The translations under genes and the position numbers were made by a program. Positions 50,941-59,296 of a DNA stretch of 64,000 nucleotides are shown here, piece after piece. Numbering within the stretch: position 1 is the stretch's first letter; every line of letters starts with the position of its first letter. The notes beneath the pieces are model-generated. The model worked only from the letters and a program-made list of their open reading frames with translations, was not told where the DNA came from and made no database searches. Source of the stretch: Geodermatophilus amargosae (GTDB taxonomy: Bacteria > Actinomycetota > Actinomycetes > Mycobacteriales > Geodermatophilaceae); contig NZ_FPBA01000017.1 of the NCBI RefSeq assembly GCF_900116515.1, forward strand, positions 1 through 64,000, given 5' to 3'.

Positions 50941-50982
50941 CCGTGTACCTCCGCGGGCGGCACCGTCCGCGGAGGTGCACGG
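50941..50982. terminator. Strong bidirectional hairpin terminator
   Basis: CCGTGTACCTCCGCGG (50941-50956) and CCGCGGAGGTGCACGG (50967-50982) form a 16-bp stem with one G-T-type mismatch and a 10-base loop. It fills the gap between two convergent genes and abuts the stop of the leftward SDR, so it can serve both directions. Confidence 0.85.
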
Positions 50983-51840
50983 TCAGGGCCGGACGGGTGC
51001 GGGGTTGTAGCCGGGCAGCGCCAGGTGGCCGGCGTCGATCGGGATCGCCTGACCGGTGACGCCGTAGGCGCCGTCGGAGGCCAGCCACACCGCGGCGTCG
51101 GCGACCGCCTCCGGGCCCAGCGCGCCCTGACCGCCGAGGACTCCGTAGTGCAGCGCGGAGGCCTCGAAGTCCTCCCGGGTGCCGCCGGGCCGGCCGGCCA
51201 TCTGGTCGTACATGCCCGGCCAGTTGGTCATCGGGGTGTCCACCAGGCCCGGGCACAGGGCGTTGACCCGCACGCCGTGCGGCCCCAGTTCCAGCGCGGC
51301 GCTGCGCATCAGTCCCAGCACCCCGTGCTTGCTGGCCGCGTAGTGAGCCGCTCCGGCGTTGCCGCGGACGCCGTTGACCGAGGAGACGAGCACCATCGAG
51401 CCGCGGCGCTGCTCGATCATGTGCGGCGCGACGACCTTCATCGACCGCCAGACACCGAGCAGGTTGACCTCCAGGACGTCGCGGAACTGCTGCTCGTCCA
51501 TCTCCCAGAACGGCGCCTGCGAGAAGACGCCGGCGTTGGCCACCAGGGCGTCGACGCGGCCGAACGTCTCCAGCCCCTCGGCGACGACGTCGGCCAGCGC
51601 GGCCTCGTCGCGGACGTCGGCGGTACGCGCCACGATCCGCCGGTCCAGCGCCTCGACCTGCGCGACCGTCTCGGCCAGGTCCTGCGCCCGCGCCGTCGGG
51701 TAGGGCACCGTGTTGACCTGCGCGTCCAGGTCGACGGCGACCACGTCGGCGCCCTCCCGGGCGGAGGCGACCGCGTGCGCCCTCCCCTGCCCCCGCGCGG
51801 CACCGGTGACGAACACGACCTTCCCCTGCAGCCGGCTCAC
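50983..51840 (-). CDS. Mycofactocin-coupled SDR family oxidoreductase
   Basis: This 285-residue SDR starts at GTG 51838-51840, overlapping the SnoaL-like gene's stop. KVVFVTGAARGQGRAHAVAS, the insertion VNTVPYPTARAQDLAETVAQ, EALDRRIVARTADVRD, ANAGVF and HYAASKHG place it in the mycofactocin-dependent subfamily. It is more divergent in the C-terminal half (NWPGMYDQMAGRPGGTREDF) than the other three. It is the last gene of the long leftward operon and should oxidise a ring or side-chain alcohol. Confidence 0.88.
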   Translation of the reverse strand: MSRLQGKVVFVTGAARGQGRAHAVASAREGADVVAVDLDAQVNTVPYPTARAQDLAETVAQVEALDRRIVARTADVRDEAALADVVAEGLETFGRVDALVANAGVFSQAPFWEMDEQQFRDVLEVNLLGVWRSMKVVAPHMIEQRRGSMVLVSSVNGVRGNAGAAHYAASKHGVLGLMRSAALELGPHGVRVNALCPGLVDTPMTNWPGMYDQMAGRPGGTREDFEASALHYGVLGGQGALGPEAVADAAVWLASDGAYGVTGQAIPIDAGHLALPGYNPAPVRP

Positions 51841-52253
51841 GAGGTCGGCACCTCCAGGCCGAGCGCGGTGACCAGCACGATGGGGTCGAAGAACTCGGCG
51901 AGCCGGGTGATCCGGCCGTCGCGGATGCGGAACCGCGAGATGTAGGTGTTCCGGTAGGGCCGGCCGGTGGTCAGCACGCGGGTGTCGCTCGTGTACTCCG
52001 CCACCCACTCCCCGGGCCGGCCCTCGAGCGCGTCGATGCGGTAGCCGGAGAACCGCATCGGGTCCATGAGCCCCTCCGGGTAGACCTCCATCGCCGCCGC
52101 GCGCCCCCGGGACACCTTCGGGAAGCCGGGCGGCGCGTAGGGCAGGACCAGCTCGACGTCGTCGGCGAAGGTCGCCTCGATGGCCGGCAGGTCCAGGCGT
52201 CCGACGGCGTCCAGGTAGGCCTCGACGACGGCGCGCTCCTGCGGATCGGTCAT
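51837..52253 (-). CDS. SnoaL-like / ketosteroid-isomerase-like protein
   Basis: This 138-residue NTF2-fold protein starts at ATG 52251-52253: AVVEAYLDAVGRLDLPAIEA, FADDVELVLPYAPPGFPKVS, and the closing TRLAEFFDPIVLV. Such proteins isomerise or hydrate ring compounds, or have binding roles. It lies between the enoyl-CoA hydratase (18-bp gap) and the SDR (4-base overlap) in the same operon. The specific reaction is unknown. Confidence 0.82.
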   Translation of the reverse strand: MTDPQERAVVEAYLDAVGRLDLPAIEATFADDVELVLPYAPPGFPKVSRGRAAAMEVYPEGLMDPMRFSGYRIDALEGRPGEWVAEYTSDTRVLTTGRPYRNTYISRFRIRDGRITRLAEFFDPIVLVTALGLEVPTS

Positions 52254-52271
52254 GTCCCCTCCTCGGTGGGG

Positions 52272-53024
52272 TCAGCGGCCGCGTGCGGCCCGGAAGGCGG
52301 TGACGGCGTCCCGGTGCTCCGGGGTGCCGAAGAGCAGGGCGATGGCCTCGACGGACTCGTTGAACCCGCCGACGGCGTCGCGGTTGACGAACGCCTTGCC
52401 GACCCGCACGGCCAGCGACGAGTGCGCGGCCATCTCCGCGGCGAGGGCGACGGCGGCCGGCAGCAGCCCGTCGTCGGGGTGCACCTCCTGCACCAGCCCG
52501 GCCCGCTCGGCGCGCGCGGCGTCGACGGTCCGGCCGGTGAGCGCGAGGTAGCGGGTCCAGTGCCGGCCGAGGACGTCGGGCCCGCGGACGATGCCGTAAC
52601 CGGGCATCAGGCCGACGGTGGCCTCCTTGAACGAGAAGCGCGCCGACTCCCCGGCGAGCACGACGTCGCAGGCCAGCGCCAGCTCGGTGCCGCCGCCGTA
52701 GGCCAGCCCGTTCACCGCGGCCACCACCGGCACGGCGCACCGCTCGACGGCGGAGAAGGCGTCGTAGACCAGCTTGAGGTGCGGCCGCACCCTCGTCACG
52801 TCCCCGGCGAGCCCGGCGAACATGTCGATGTCCCCGCCGGCGGAGAACGCCCGGCCGGAGCCGGTGAGCACGACCGCGCGGACGTCGTCGTCGACGCCGA
52901 TCGTGCCCATGACCTCGACCAGCTCGCGGAACCAGGTCTGGTCCATCGCGTTGAGCTTCTCCGGCCGGCTCATGGTGAGGACGGCGACGCCGGGCTCGGG
53001 GTCGGTGCGGGTGAAGCGCTCCAT
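52272..53024 (-). CDS. Enoyl-CoA hydratase/isomerase (crotonase)
   Basis: This 250-residue crotonase starts at ATG 53022-53024, sharing one base with the ligase stop. It has AFSAGGDIDMFAGL and VNGLAYGGGTELALACDVVL (both oxyanion-hole stretches, with a catalytic-position Glu), then FSFKEATVGLMPGYG with the second Glu. It likely hydrates or isomerises an enoyl-CoA derived from the CaiC-like ligase product. Length and motifs are standard; ring specificity cannot be inferred. Confidence 0.88.
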   Translation of the reverse strand: MERFTRTDPEPGVAVLTMSRPEKLNAMDQTWFRELVEVMGTIGVDDDVRAVVLTGSGRAFSAGGDIDMFAGLAGDVTRVRPHLKLVYDAFSAVERCAVPVVAAVNGLAYGGGTELALACDVVLAGESARFSFKEATVGLMPGYGIVRGPDVLGRHWTRYLALTGRTVDAARAERAGLVQEVHPDDGLLPAAVALAAEMAAHSSLAVRVGKAFVNRDAVGGFNESVEAIALLFGTPEHRDAVTAFRAARGR

Positions 53025-54559
53025 CAGCGGGCCTCCCGGTCCCAGGTGCCGGGCGCGACGCCGTCCGCGCGCAGCTTGTACTTCTCCACCCGCTGACTCG
53101 GCGTCAGCGGCAGCTCGTCGAGGACCCGCACGTAGCGGGGCACGGCGAAGGAGGTCAGCCCGGCGCGGCAGTGCTCCACCAGCGCGGCGGGGTCGACGGT
53201 GGCGCCCGCGGCGGGGACGACGGCGACCGCGACGTCCTCCTCCGACAGCTCCGAGGGCAGCCCGTACGCGGCGACCTGACCGACCGCGGGGTGCTCGGCG
53301 ACGACCCGCTCGACCTCCCAGGACGAGACGTTCTCCCCGCGCCGCCGGATGGTGTCCTTCATCCGGTCGAGGAAGGTGAGGAAGCCGTCGGCGTCGAGCA
53401 CGCCGCGGTCGCCGGTGTGGAACCACAGGCCCCGCCACGCGGCCGCCGTCGCCTCGGGGTTGCCGGCGTAGCCGTCGAACATCCACCCGGCGTGCTTGGG
53501 CCGGACGACGATCTCCCCCGGCGTGCCGGCCGGCACCGGCTCGTCGCGCTCGTCGACCACGGCGACCGTGTAGTTCACCGACTCGCGGCCGGCGGTGCCG
53601 ATGCGGCGGGCCGAGGGCGGCATGTCGCAGACGATGGAGACCTCGGTGCTGCCGTAGATCTCGGTGAGCTGCACGCCGAAGCGCCGCTCGAAGCCGGCGA
53701 ACACCTCCGGCGGGCACGGCGCGCCGAAGCCGGCCCGCACCGGGTTGTCGGCGTCGTCGGGCCGGGGCGGCTGCTTGGCCAGGATGCTGGTCATCGCGCC
53801 CTGGTAGTTGAAGGCCGTGACGCCGTGCGCGCGGCAGGTGTCCCAGAACCGGCTGGCCGAGAAGGTGCGGTCGAGCACCAGGTCGGCGCCGGCCTCGGCG
53901 GCGGCCATGACGCTGCAGTAGCGGGCGTTGGAGTGGAACAGCGGGAAGACGCTGTAGAGCCGGTCGGCCGCGGTGTAGTCCATGAGCCCGACGGTGTGCC
54001 GGGCGAGGTTGACGTTGGCCCGGTGCGAGAGCAGGGCGCCCTTCGGTGGCCCCGTCGTCCCCGACGTGTAGAGGACGACGGCCGGGGCGGTGGGATCGAC
54101 CGGCGGCAGCGGCTCCGGAGCGGTGGCGAGCAGGTCGGAGAGGTCGACGTCGAGAGGCTCGGCGCCCCCGTGCACGACCAGCGTCCGCACCGTGTCCGGG
54201 GCGCACTCCCGGACGACGCCGGTGAACTCGGCGTCGCAGACGACCACCGGCGCGCCCGAGTGCTCGAGCAGGTAGCGCAGCAGCGTCCGGCCAGCGACCG
54301 GGTTGAGCGGGACCTCGACCAGGCCGACGCGGGCCAGGCCGAACCAGACGGCGAGGGTGGCGGTGCTGCTGCGCATGAGCACGCACACGCGGTCGCCGGA
54401 GCGCAGGCCGAGCGCGCGGAACCCGGCGGCGGCGCGGTCGGCGCGCGCGTCGAGGTCCCGCCAGGTCACCGCCTCGCCGGCCACCAGGGCACCGGCCGCA
54501 GGGATGGCGCGGGCGGCGGCCGCGGCCAGCCAGTCCCCGATCGACGGCGCGACGGTCAC
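53024..54559 (-). CDS. CaiC-like acyl-CoA ligase with variant A10 motif
   Basis: This 511-residue ANL enzyme starts at GTG 54557-54559, overlapping the flavoprotein stop. It contains VLYTSGTTGPPKGALLSHRA, TEIYGSTEVSIVC, GLWFHTGDRGVLDADGFLTF and KDTIRRRGENVSSWEVE. The C-terminal motif reads LTPSQRVEKYKLR, so the usual Gly-Lys of the A10 loop is Gln-Arg, as in some crotonobetaine/carnitine-CoA ligases. It should activate an acid, perhaps an alicyclic one, for the crotonase encoded next. Confidence 0.88.
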   Translation of the reverse strand: MTVAPSIGDWLAAAAARAIPAAGALVAGEAVTWRDLDARADRAAAGFRALGLRSGDRVCVLMRSSTATLAVWFGLARVGLVEVPLNPVAGRTLLRYLLEHSGAPVVVCDAEFTGVVRECAPDTVRTLVVHGGAEPLDVDLSDLLATAPEPLPPVDPTAPAVVLYTSGTTGPPKGALLSHRANVNLARHTVGLMDYTAADRLYSVFPLFHSNARYCSVMAAAEAGADLVLDRTFSASRFWDTCRAHGVTAFNYQGAMTSILAKQPPRPDDADNPVRAGFGAPCPPEVFAGFERRFGVQLTEIYGSTEVSIVCDMPPSARRIGTAGRESVNYTVAVVDERDEPVPAGTPGEIVVRPKHAGWMFDGYAGNPEATAAAWRGLWFHTGDRGVLDADGFLTFLDRMKDTIRRRGENVSSWEVERVVAEHPAVGQVAAYGLPSELSEEDVAVAVVPAAGATVDPAALVEHCRAGLTSFAVPRYVRVLDELPLTPSQRVEKYKLRADGVAPGTWDREAR

Positions 54560-56205
54560 GCGGGGGCTCCCGCGTGAGCCGGGGGCGCGGCGACCGGGAC
54601 CCCCGCCACCGCCCGCCCGGCGCGGTAGCCGAAGACGAGCGCCGGGCCGAGCGTGCCCCCGGCGCCGCCGTAGACCATTCCGGTCGGGCCGGCCATGGCG
54701 TTCCCGGCGGCGAAGAGGCCCGGCACGACGTCCCCGTCGACGTCCAGCACAGCGCCGTCGACGGTGGTCCGCGGGCCGCCCTTGGTCCCGAGCGTGCTGC
54801 TGAACACCTGCACCGCGTGGAACGGCCCGCGGGTGAGCGGACCCACCGTGCTCGCCGGGCCGTCCAGGCTCCGGTCGCCCAGGAAGCGGTCGTAGGCGCT
54901 CCGCCCGCGGCCGAAGTCGGGGTCCTCGGCGCGCTCCGCGGACGCGTTCCACCGCTGCACCGTCGCGACCAGCGTGTCGGCCGGGACGTCGATCGACGCG
55001 GCCAACTCCGGCAGGCTGCCGGCGCTGAGGACCCAGTCCGGCGGCGCCTGACCCCCACCGAGACCGAAGCCGCCGTACCTCCGGGCGCAGGCGTCGTCCC
55101 AGACCAGCCAGCAGGGGTGGTTGCGGTAGTCGAGCGTGGCGGGGTCGAGCGTGTGGAAGGCACCGCCGAGCGCGTTGTAGTTGGCCGCCTCGTTCGTGAA
55201 CCGTCGGCCGTCGCGGTTGACCAGGATCGAGCCGGGCAGCGTGCGCTCCCGGTTGACCAGGTACACCGCCTGCTGGCCCTGGATCGTCCGGCCGGGCAGC
55301 ACGCACACCGGCGCCCACCACGCCTCGCGCATCGTGCCGAGACCCGCTCCCACGCGCATCGCCATCCGCAGGCCGTCGCCGGTGTTGGTCGGCACGCTCG
55401 CCGGGTGGGCGATCGGCCCGCGGAGGAAGTCGCGCACCAGCTCCGCGTCCCACTCGAACCCCCCGGTGGCCAGGACGACGCCGGACCGGGCGCGGACCAC
55501 CTCCGACCGCCCGTCGCGCTCCAGCCGCACGCCGGCGACCCGGCCGTCCTCGACGACGAGCTCCAAACCGCGGGCGCCGGTCACCGGCTCGATCCCGGCG
55601 TCGAGGCAGCCACGCAGGAGCGCCGCGACCATCCCGCGGCCACCGCCCTCCAGGTCCTCGGCGTCACGCGCGGCGAGCACCTCGGGAGCGAGGACGCCGG
55701 TGCCGCCGCCCATCGGCGACTCGCTCACCGCCGTCCGCCGGACCGCCCCCACCATCCGGCCGGCCCACTCCCCGAGGCGGGGCACCGGGAAGAGCTCGGG
55801 CTCGACCGAGCGCCCACCGCCGGGCTTCCCGCCGGGGCGCTCGGGGTGGTAGTCGGGATAGGGCGCGATGAGCTGCAGCCGCAGCGGCGTGCGCTCCTCC
55901 AGCCACGCCACCAACTCGCCGACGGTGTCCACGAACGCCTCGGCGAGCTCGGGGAGGATCAGCCCGCGCGACAGTGAGCCGAGGTAGGCCAGGCCCTCCT
56001 CACGGGAGTCGGGGACGCCGGCCCGGACGGCCAGCGGGTTGGCCGGCAGCCAGGCCACCCCGCTCGACAGGCACGTGGTCCCGCCGACCTCCGTGCCCTT
56101 CTCGAACAGGCCGACCGAGGCCCCGGCCTGCGCCGCGGCGAGGGCGGCGGTCAGCCCGGCCGCACCGGTCCCGAGGACCACGACGTCGTACTCCTCAGCG
56201 CCCAC
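54556..56205 (-). CDS. FAD-dependent dehydrogenase, 3-ketosteroid-delta1-dehydrogenase (KstD)-like
   Basis: This 549-residue flavoprotein starts at GTG 56203-56205. It has YDVVVLGTGAAGLTAALAAA (dinucleotide fold), KGTEVGGTTCLSSGVAWLPA, VLATGGFEWD, and the C-terminal GLFAAGNAMAGPTGMVYGGA followed by GGTLGPALVFGYRAGRA. That last segment is very like KstD and related flavin dehydrogenases of the fumarate-reductase superfamily. It probably introduces a double bond next to a ketone or CoA ester in a ring. A true steroid substrate is not proven. Confidence 0.87.
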   Translation of the reverse strand: MGAEEYDVVVLGTGAAGLTAALAAAQAGASVGLFEKGTEVGGTTCLSSGVAWLPANPLAVRAGVPDSREEGLAYLGSLSRGLILPELAEAFVDTVGELVAWLEERTPLRLQLIAPYPDYHPERPGGKPGGGRSVEPELFPVPRLGEWAGRMVGAVRRTAVSESPMGGGTGVLAPEVLAARDAEDLEGGGRGMVAALLRGCLDAGIEPVTGARGLELVVEDGRVAGVRLERDGRSEVVRARSGVVLATGGFEWDAELVRDFLRGPIAHPASVPTNTGDGLRMAMRVGAGLGTMREAWWAPVCVLPGRTIQGQQAVYLVNRERTLPGSILVNRDGRRFTNEAANYNALGGAFHTLDPATLDYRNHPCWLVWDDACARRYGGFGLGGGQAPPDWVLSAGSLPELAASIDVPADTLVATVQRWNASAERAEDPDFGRGRSAYDRFLGDRSLDGPASTVGPLTRGPFHAVQVFSSTLGTKGGPRTTVDGAVLDVDGDVVPGLFAAGNAMAGPTGMVYGGAGGTLGPALVFGYRAGRAVAGVPVAAPPAHAGAPA

Positions 56206-56248
56206 CCGAGCTCCTCCGCTCTTGACGCCCGCCCATGACCTGGCTCAC

Positions 56249-56271
56249 TGTTTAGCCAACAATGCGAAACA
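56249..56271. promoter_or_regulatory. Inverted repeat in a divergent promoter region
   Basis: TGTTT and AAACA flank 13 bases between the KstD-like operon start and the divergent flavin/pyridoxamine-oxidase-like gene. This AT-richer patch in a very GC-rich region marks a probable promoter/operator zone. Confidence 0.35.
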
Positions 56272-56332
56272 TGACAAGGGTTCTACGACGTCGGTCTCGA
56301 CGGACCGACTCCGGACGACCGGGAGGCGCGGG

Positions 56333-56851
56333 ATGAGCTCGTCCACGGATCCGGGACGGCCCCAGGTCGGCGTGCGCGACATCGAGGACCTCCGCGGGAC
56401 GCACCTGGCGCGCACCGACCAGGACGACCTGCTCGACGCCCAGACCGAGTGCACCGTCGCCTACACCTCCCGGGAGGGGTGGCCGGCGGCGGTGGTCATG
56501 AGCTTCCTGCGCCGCGACGGCCGGTTCTGGCTGACCGCGGTGGCCGGCCGCGACCACCTGGAGTCGCTGCGCGCCGACGGCCGGCTGACCCTCGTCATCG
56601 ACAACCGCGGCACGGGGCTGCCCGGGCGCCGCATGCTCGCCGTCCAGGGCACGGTCGTCGTCCACGAGGACCGGCCCACCAAGGACTGGTTCTTCCCGGC
56701 CTTCGCCGAGCGCATGGCCGCCGACGACCCGGCCGCCTTCGTGCGACTGCTCGACAGCCCGAACCGCGCGGTGCTCGAGGTGGTCCCGACCGGGCGGCAG
56801 AAGAGCCACGACAGCCGCAAGATCGCCGGCAACGGCCGCGGCGGCCGCTGA
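56333..56851 (+). CDS. Pyridoxamine-5'-phosphate-oxidase-fold (split-barrel flavin/F420) protein
   Basis: This 172-residue protein starts at ATG 56333 behind GGGAGG. It has a split-barrel pattern: CTVAYTSREGWPAAVVMSFL, RFWLTAVAGRDHLESLRADG, RLTLVIDNRG, and RMLAVQGTVVVHED. Members bind FMN, F420 or heme and reduce or detoxify small molecules. No clear catalytic residue identifies the cofactor. It is divergent from the KstD-like operon, so the two may share regulation. The longer frame to 56039 is antisense to the flavoprotein and is rejected. Confidence 0.78.
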   Translation: MSSSTDPGRPQVGVRDIEDLRGTHLARTDQDDLLDAQTECTVAYTSREGWPAAVVMSFLRRDGRFWLTAVAGRDHLESLRADGRLTLVIDNRGTGLPGRRMLAVQGTVVVHEDRPTKDWFFPAFAERMAADDPAAFVRLLDSPNRAVLEVVPTGRQKSHDSRKIAGNGRGGR

Positions 56852-56891
56852 GCCCGTCCCTCCTCCAGGACAGGACCCCGCCAGGATCGCC

Positions 56892-57089
56892 GTGACCACC
56901 TCGCCGACCGGCATCCGCGTGTACGGCGACCGGCGGCCCTCCGACTGGCCCGAGGCCCTCCACTCCCCTGGCGGCAGCGCCCCGGCTGCGCGCCTGGACC
57001 TGACCGTCCCGGGCGGCTCCCCCGCGATCATGGAGCTGTCGTGGCGACACGCCATCGTCCGCCGGCGTGTCGCCACCGCGACTCCGTGA
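56892..57089 (+). CDS. Possible small protein, perhaps a truncated gene
   Basis: A 65-codon frame starts at GTG 56892 and begins MTTSPTGIRVYGDRRPSDWP. No family match was made. Its 3' end runs through a perfect 13-bp hairpin (57041-57076), which argues against the C-terminal third being coding. It might be the start of a decayed gene. Confidence 0.25.
   Translation: MTTSPTGIRVYGDRRPSDWPEALHSPGGSAPAARLDLTVPGGSPAIMELSWRHAIVRRRVATATP
57041..57076. terminator. Perfect 13-bp stem-loop
   Basis: GTGGCGACACGCC (57041-57053) and GGCGTGTCGCCAC (57064-57076) are exact reverse complements with a 10-base loop. It lies between the flavin-fold gene and the DUF1801 gene and is probably a terminator. There is no U tract. 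Confidence 0.6.
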
Positions 57090-57230
57090 TCGCGGCGCGA
57101 AGAAGGCGCAGTGGGCGCAGTCGCCGGTGCCCGATCCGGTCAGGAATCGAGAAGCTCCGCGGGGTGGTCGTGCCTAGTTTTGCTGCACGAGATCAGCGCC
57201 GAGCCGCCGAGTGTCGAGAGGGAGCAGGAG

Positions 57231-57680
57231 ATGCCCACGAAGAGCGCCGAGAAGCAGTCCGACGGCTTCAGCGCCGAGGAGCGCGCCGCGATGAAGGAGC
57301 GCGCCGCCGAGCTCCGCGCCGAGGGGAAGCGGGGTGCCAAGAAGGCCGACGGTCTGCAGGCGGTCCTCGACAGGATCGCGGACATGGCACCCGAGGACCG
57401 TGCGCTCGCCGAGCGCGTGCACGTGGTGGTGACCGCGAACGCTCCCGCGCTGTCGCCCAGGACCTGGTACGGCATGCCCGCCTACGCGGACGCGGACGGC
57501 AAGGTCGTCGTCTTCTTCCAGGACGCGGGCAAGTTCGGCTCCCGGTACGCGACCCTCGGCTTCAACGACACGGCGCAGCTCGACGACGGGGACCTCTGGC
57601 CGGTGTCGTTCGCCCTGAGGGGCTGGAGCCCCGCGGTGGAGGAGCAGGTCGTCGAGCTGGTGAGGACCGCCACCTCCTGA
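57231..57680 (+). CDS. DUF1801 / YdhG-like protein
   Basis: This 149-residue protein starts at ATG 57231 behind GGAGCAGGAG. LQAVLDRIADMAPEDRALAE and TWYGMPAYADADGKVVVFFQ, then FGSRYATLGFNDTAQLDDGD are typical of the DUF1801/YdhG family (proposed iron-chaperone-like fold). The first 45 residues are highly charged (KSAEKQSDGFSAEERAAMKE and onward). No enzymatic role is established. It is convergent with the leftward catabolic operon. Confidence 0.85.
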   Translation: MPTKSAEKQSDGFSAEERAAMKERAAELRAEGKRGAKKADGLQAVLDRIADMAPEDRALAERVHVVVTANAPALSPRTWYGMPAYADADGKVVVFFQDAGKFGSRYATLGFNDTAQLDDGDLWPVSFALRGWSPAVEEQVVELVRTATS

Positions 57681-57702
57681 CCTCGGCCGGTCCCCGGGAC
57701 GG

Positions 57703-58473
57703 TCAGGCGTCGGGGGCGGGGAACCGCGGGCGGCGCTTCTCGAGGAAGGCGGTCGCGCCCTCGGCCATGTCCGGGCTGCCGATCGCCTGCACGAGCATGC
57801 CGAGGCCGTTGGTGAAGGAGTCCCGCGCGGCGTTCCACCACACGTTGGAGCTGACCTTCGCGATCTCCAGGTACCGCGGCGAGAGGACGGCGAGCTCCTC
57901 GACGAGCGCGTCCACGGCGCCGACCAGTTCGTCGTCGGGGACGACCGCGTTGACCAGGCCGAGCTCGAGCGCCTGCGCGGCGGTGTAGCGCCGGCAGAGG
58001 AACGCCATCTCCTTGGCCCGCTTCTCGCCGATCTGCACGCCGAGCACGTTGGTCGCACCGGTCACCGGGGCGCTGCCCACCCGCGGGCCGGTCTGCCCGA
58101 AGGTGGCCGACTCCCCCGCGATCGCCAGGTCGCAGGCGACGACGAGCTCGTTGCCCCCGCCGGCCGCCGGCCCGTTGACCGCCGCGATGACCGGGCGCGG
58201 GTGGTTGCGGATCGCGTCGAACAACCGCAGCGACGCCCGGTAGAGCCCCCGCATGTCCGTCACGTCCGGCGCGGAGAGGTTGGTCAGCGCCCCGCCGGCA
58301 CAGAAGGAGCCGGGCACCCCGGTGACGACGACGGCGCGGCTGCGGGTGCTGGCGTCGAGGGCGTCCACGATCGCCTCGGCCATCTCCGGGTCGTAGGCGT
58401 TGCGCCGGTCGGGCCGGTTGAGCGTGATCCAGGTGGCGTCGCCGCGCTGGTCGACCAGGACGGGATCAGCCAC
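57703..58473 (-). CDS. Crotonase related to BadI/MenB (ring-opening hydrolase candidate)
   Basis: This 256-residue crotonase starts at GTG 58471-58473. It has FCAGGALTNL and VNGPAAGGGNELVVACDLAI for the oxyanion hole, then FGQTGPRVGSAPVTGATNVL and GEKRAKEMAFLCRRYTAAQA. The FGQTGPxxGS phrase is characteristic of MenB and BadI, not of ordinary enoyl-CoA hydratases. BadI opens the ring of 2-ketocyclohexanecarboxyl-CoA by retro-Claisen hydrolysis. This protein may therefore cleave a cyclic beta-keto CoA ester. It overlaps the amidohydrolase gene by 8 bases. Confidence 0.82.
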   Translation of the reverse strand: MADPVLVDQRGDATWITLNRPDRRNAYDPEMAEAIVDALDASTRSRAVVVTGVPGSFCAGGALTNLSAPDVTDMRGLYRASLRLFDAIRNHPRPVIAAVNGPAAGGGNELVVACDLAIAGESATFGQTGPRVGSAPVTGATNVLGVQIGEKRAKEMAFLCRRYTAAQALELGLVNAVVPDDELVGAVDALVEELAVLSPRYLEIAKVSSNVWWNAARDSFTNGLGMLVQAIGSPDMAEGATAFLEKRRPRFPAPDA

Positions 58474-59296
58474 GGACCGGCTCCACCGAGGGTCCCGGCG
58501 CGGGCTCGCCCTGCACGATGCCCATCAGCCGGGCGAAGTTGCCGCCGAGGATGCCGGCGGTGGTCTCCTCGTCGTAGCCCAGCGCCCGGATGGCGGCGAT
58601 CTCCTTCGCGGGGTCGGCCATCGGCCAGTCCGAGCCGAAGACGATCCGGTCGGCGCCGTGCCGGTCGATGATCGAGCGCACCCGCTCGGGCGCGAGCTCG
58701 GCCATGGTCGGCGGCCACGACGTCTCCAGGTACACCGGCAGGCCCAGCAGGTCGGCCTCGGCCTCCTCCAGCCGGTGGTAGCCGCCGAAGTGGCAGGCCA
58801 CGATCCGCAGGTCGGGGAAGCGCCGGACGATGTCGCGGATCATCCCGGGTGTCGCGCGCTCGTTGCTCTCCCGGTCCCCGCCGGCGCCCACGTGTGCAAT
58901 GACGGCGATCTCCGAGCCGAACGCCTCCAGCAGGTCCCACACCCGGGAGTCGGAGTAGGCGAACCCCTGGAACAGCGAGTGCAGCTTGACCCCGGGGATG
59001 CCGTTGCGGCGCAGCGAGGCCATGTTCTCGTCGACGGGCAGGTCCGGGTGCACGGTGCCGAAGCCGAGCAGGTTGCCGCCGCGGCTGCGCGCGACGAACC
59101 GGTTGGTGCCGTCGACGTACTTCGCGGCGTCGGCGATGCCGAGCAGCACGCCGCGGTCGACCCCGGAGCGCTCCAGCACCGACGGCAGCGTCGAGATCCT
59201 CCCGTCGCCGACGCGGGGCAACTGCGGCACCCGCGGGCCCAGCGCGCGGTCGGCGAGCTGGTCGGGCCAGGCGTGGCAGTGGACGTCGATGATCAC
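58466..59296 (-). CDS. Amidohydrolase-2 family protein
   Basis: This 276-residue TIM-barrel enzyme starts at GTG 59294-59296, overlapping the SDR stop. Features are the metal-binding VIIDVHCHAWPD at its N-terminus, GIPGVKLHSLFQGFAYSD, VIAHVGAGGD, IVACHFGGYH and IVFGSDWPMADP. It is the second amidohydrolase-2 member in the window. Such enzymes hydrolyse lactones or C-C bonds, or decarboxylate. Its place between the BadI-like crotonase and an SDR suggests a step in ring cleavage; the reaction is inferred. Confidence 0.82.
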   Translation of the reverse strand: MIIDVHCHAWPDQLADRALGPRVPQLPRVGDGRISTLPSVLERSGVDRGVLLGIADAAKYVDGTNRFVARSRGGNLLGFGTVHPDLPVDENMASLRRNGIPGVKLHSLFQGFAYSDSRVWDLLEAFGSEIAVIAHVGAGGDRESNERATPGMIRDIVRRFPDLRIVACHFGGYHRLEEAEADLLGLPVYLETSWPPTMAELAPERVRSIIDRHGADRIVFGSDWPMADPAKEIAAIRALGYDEETTAGILGGNFARLMGIVQGEPAPGPSVEPVRG

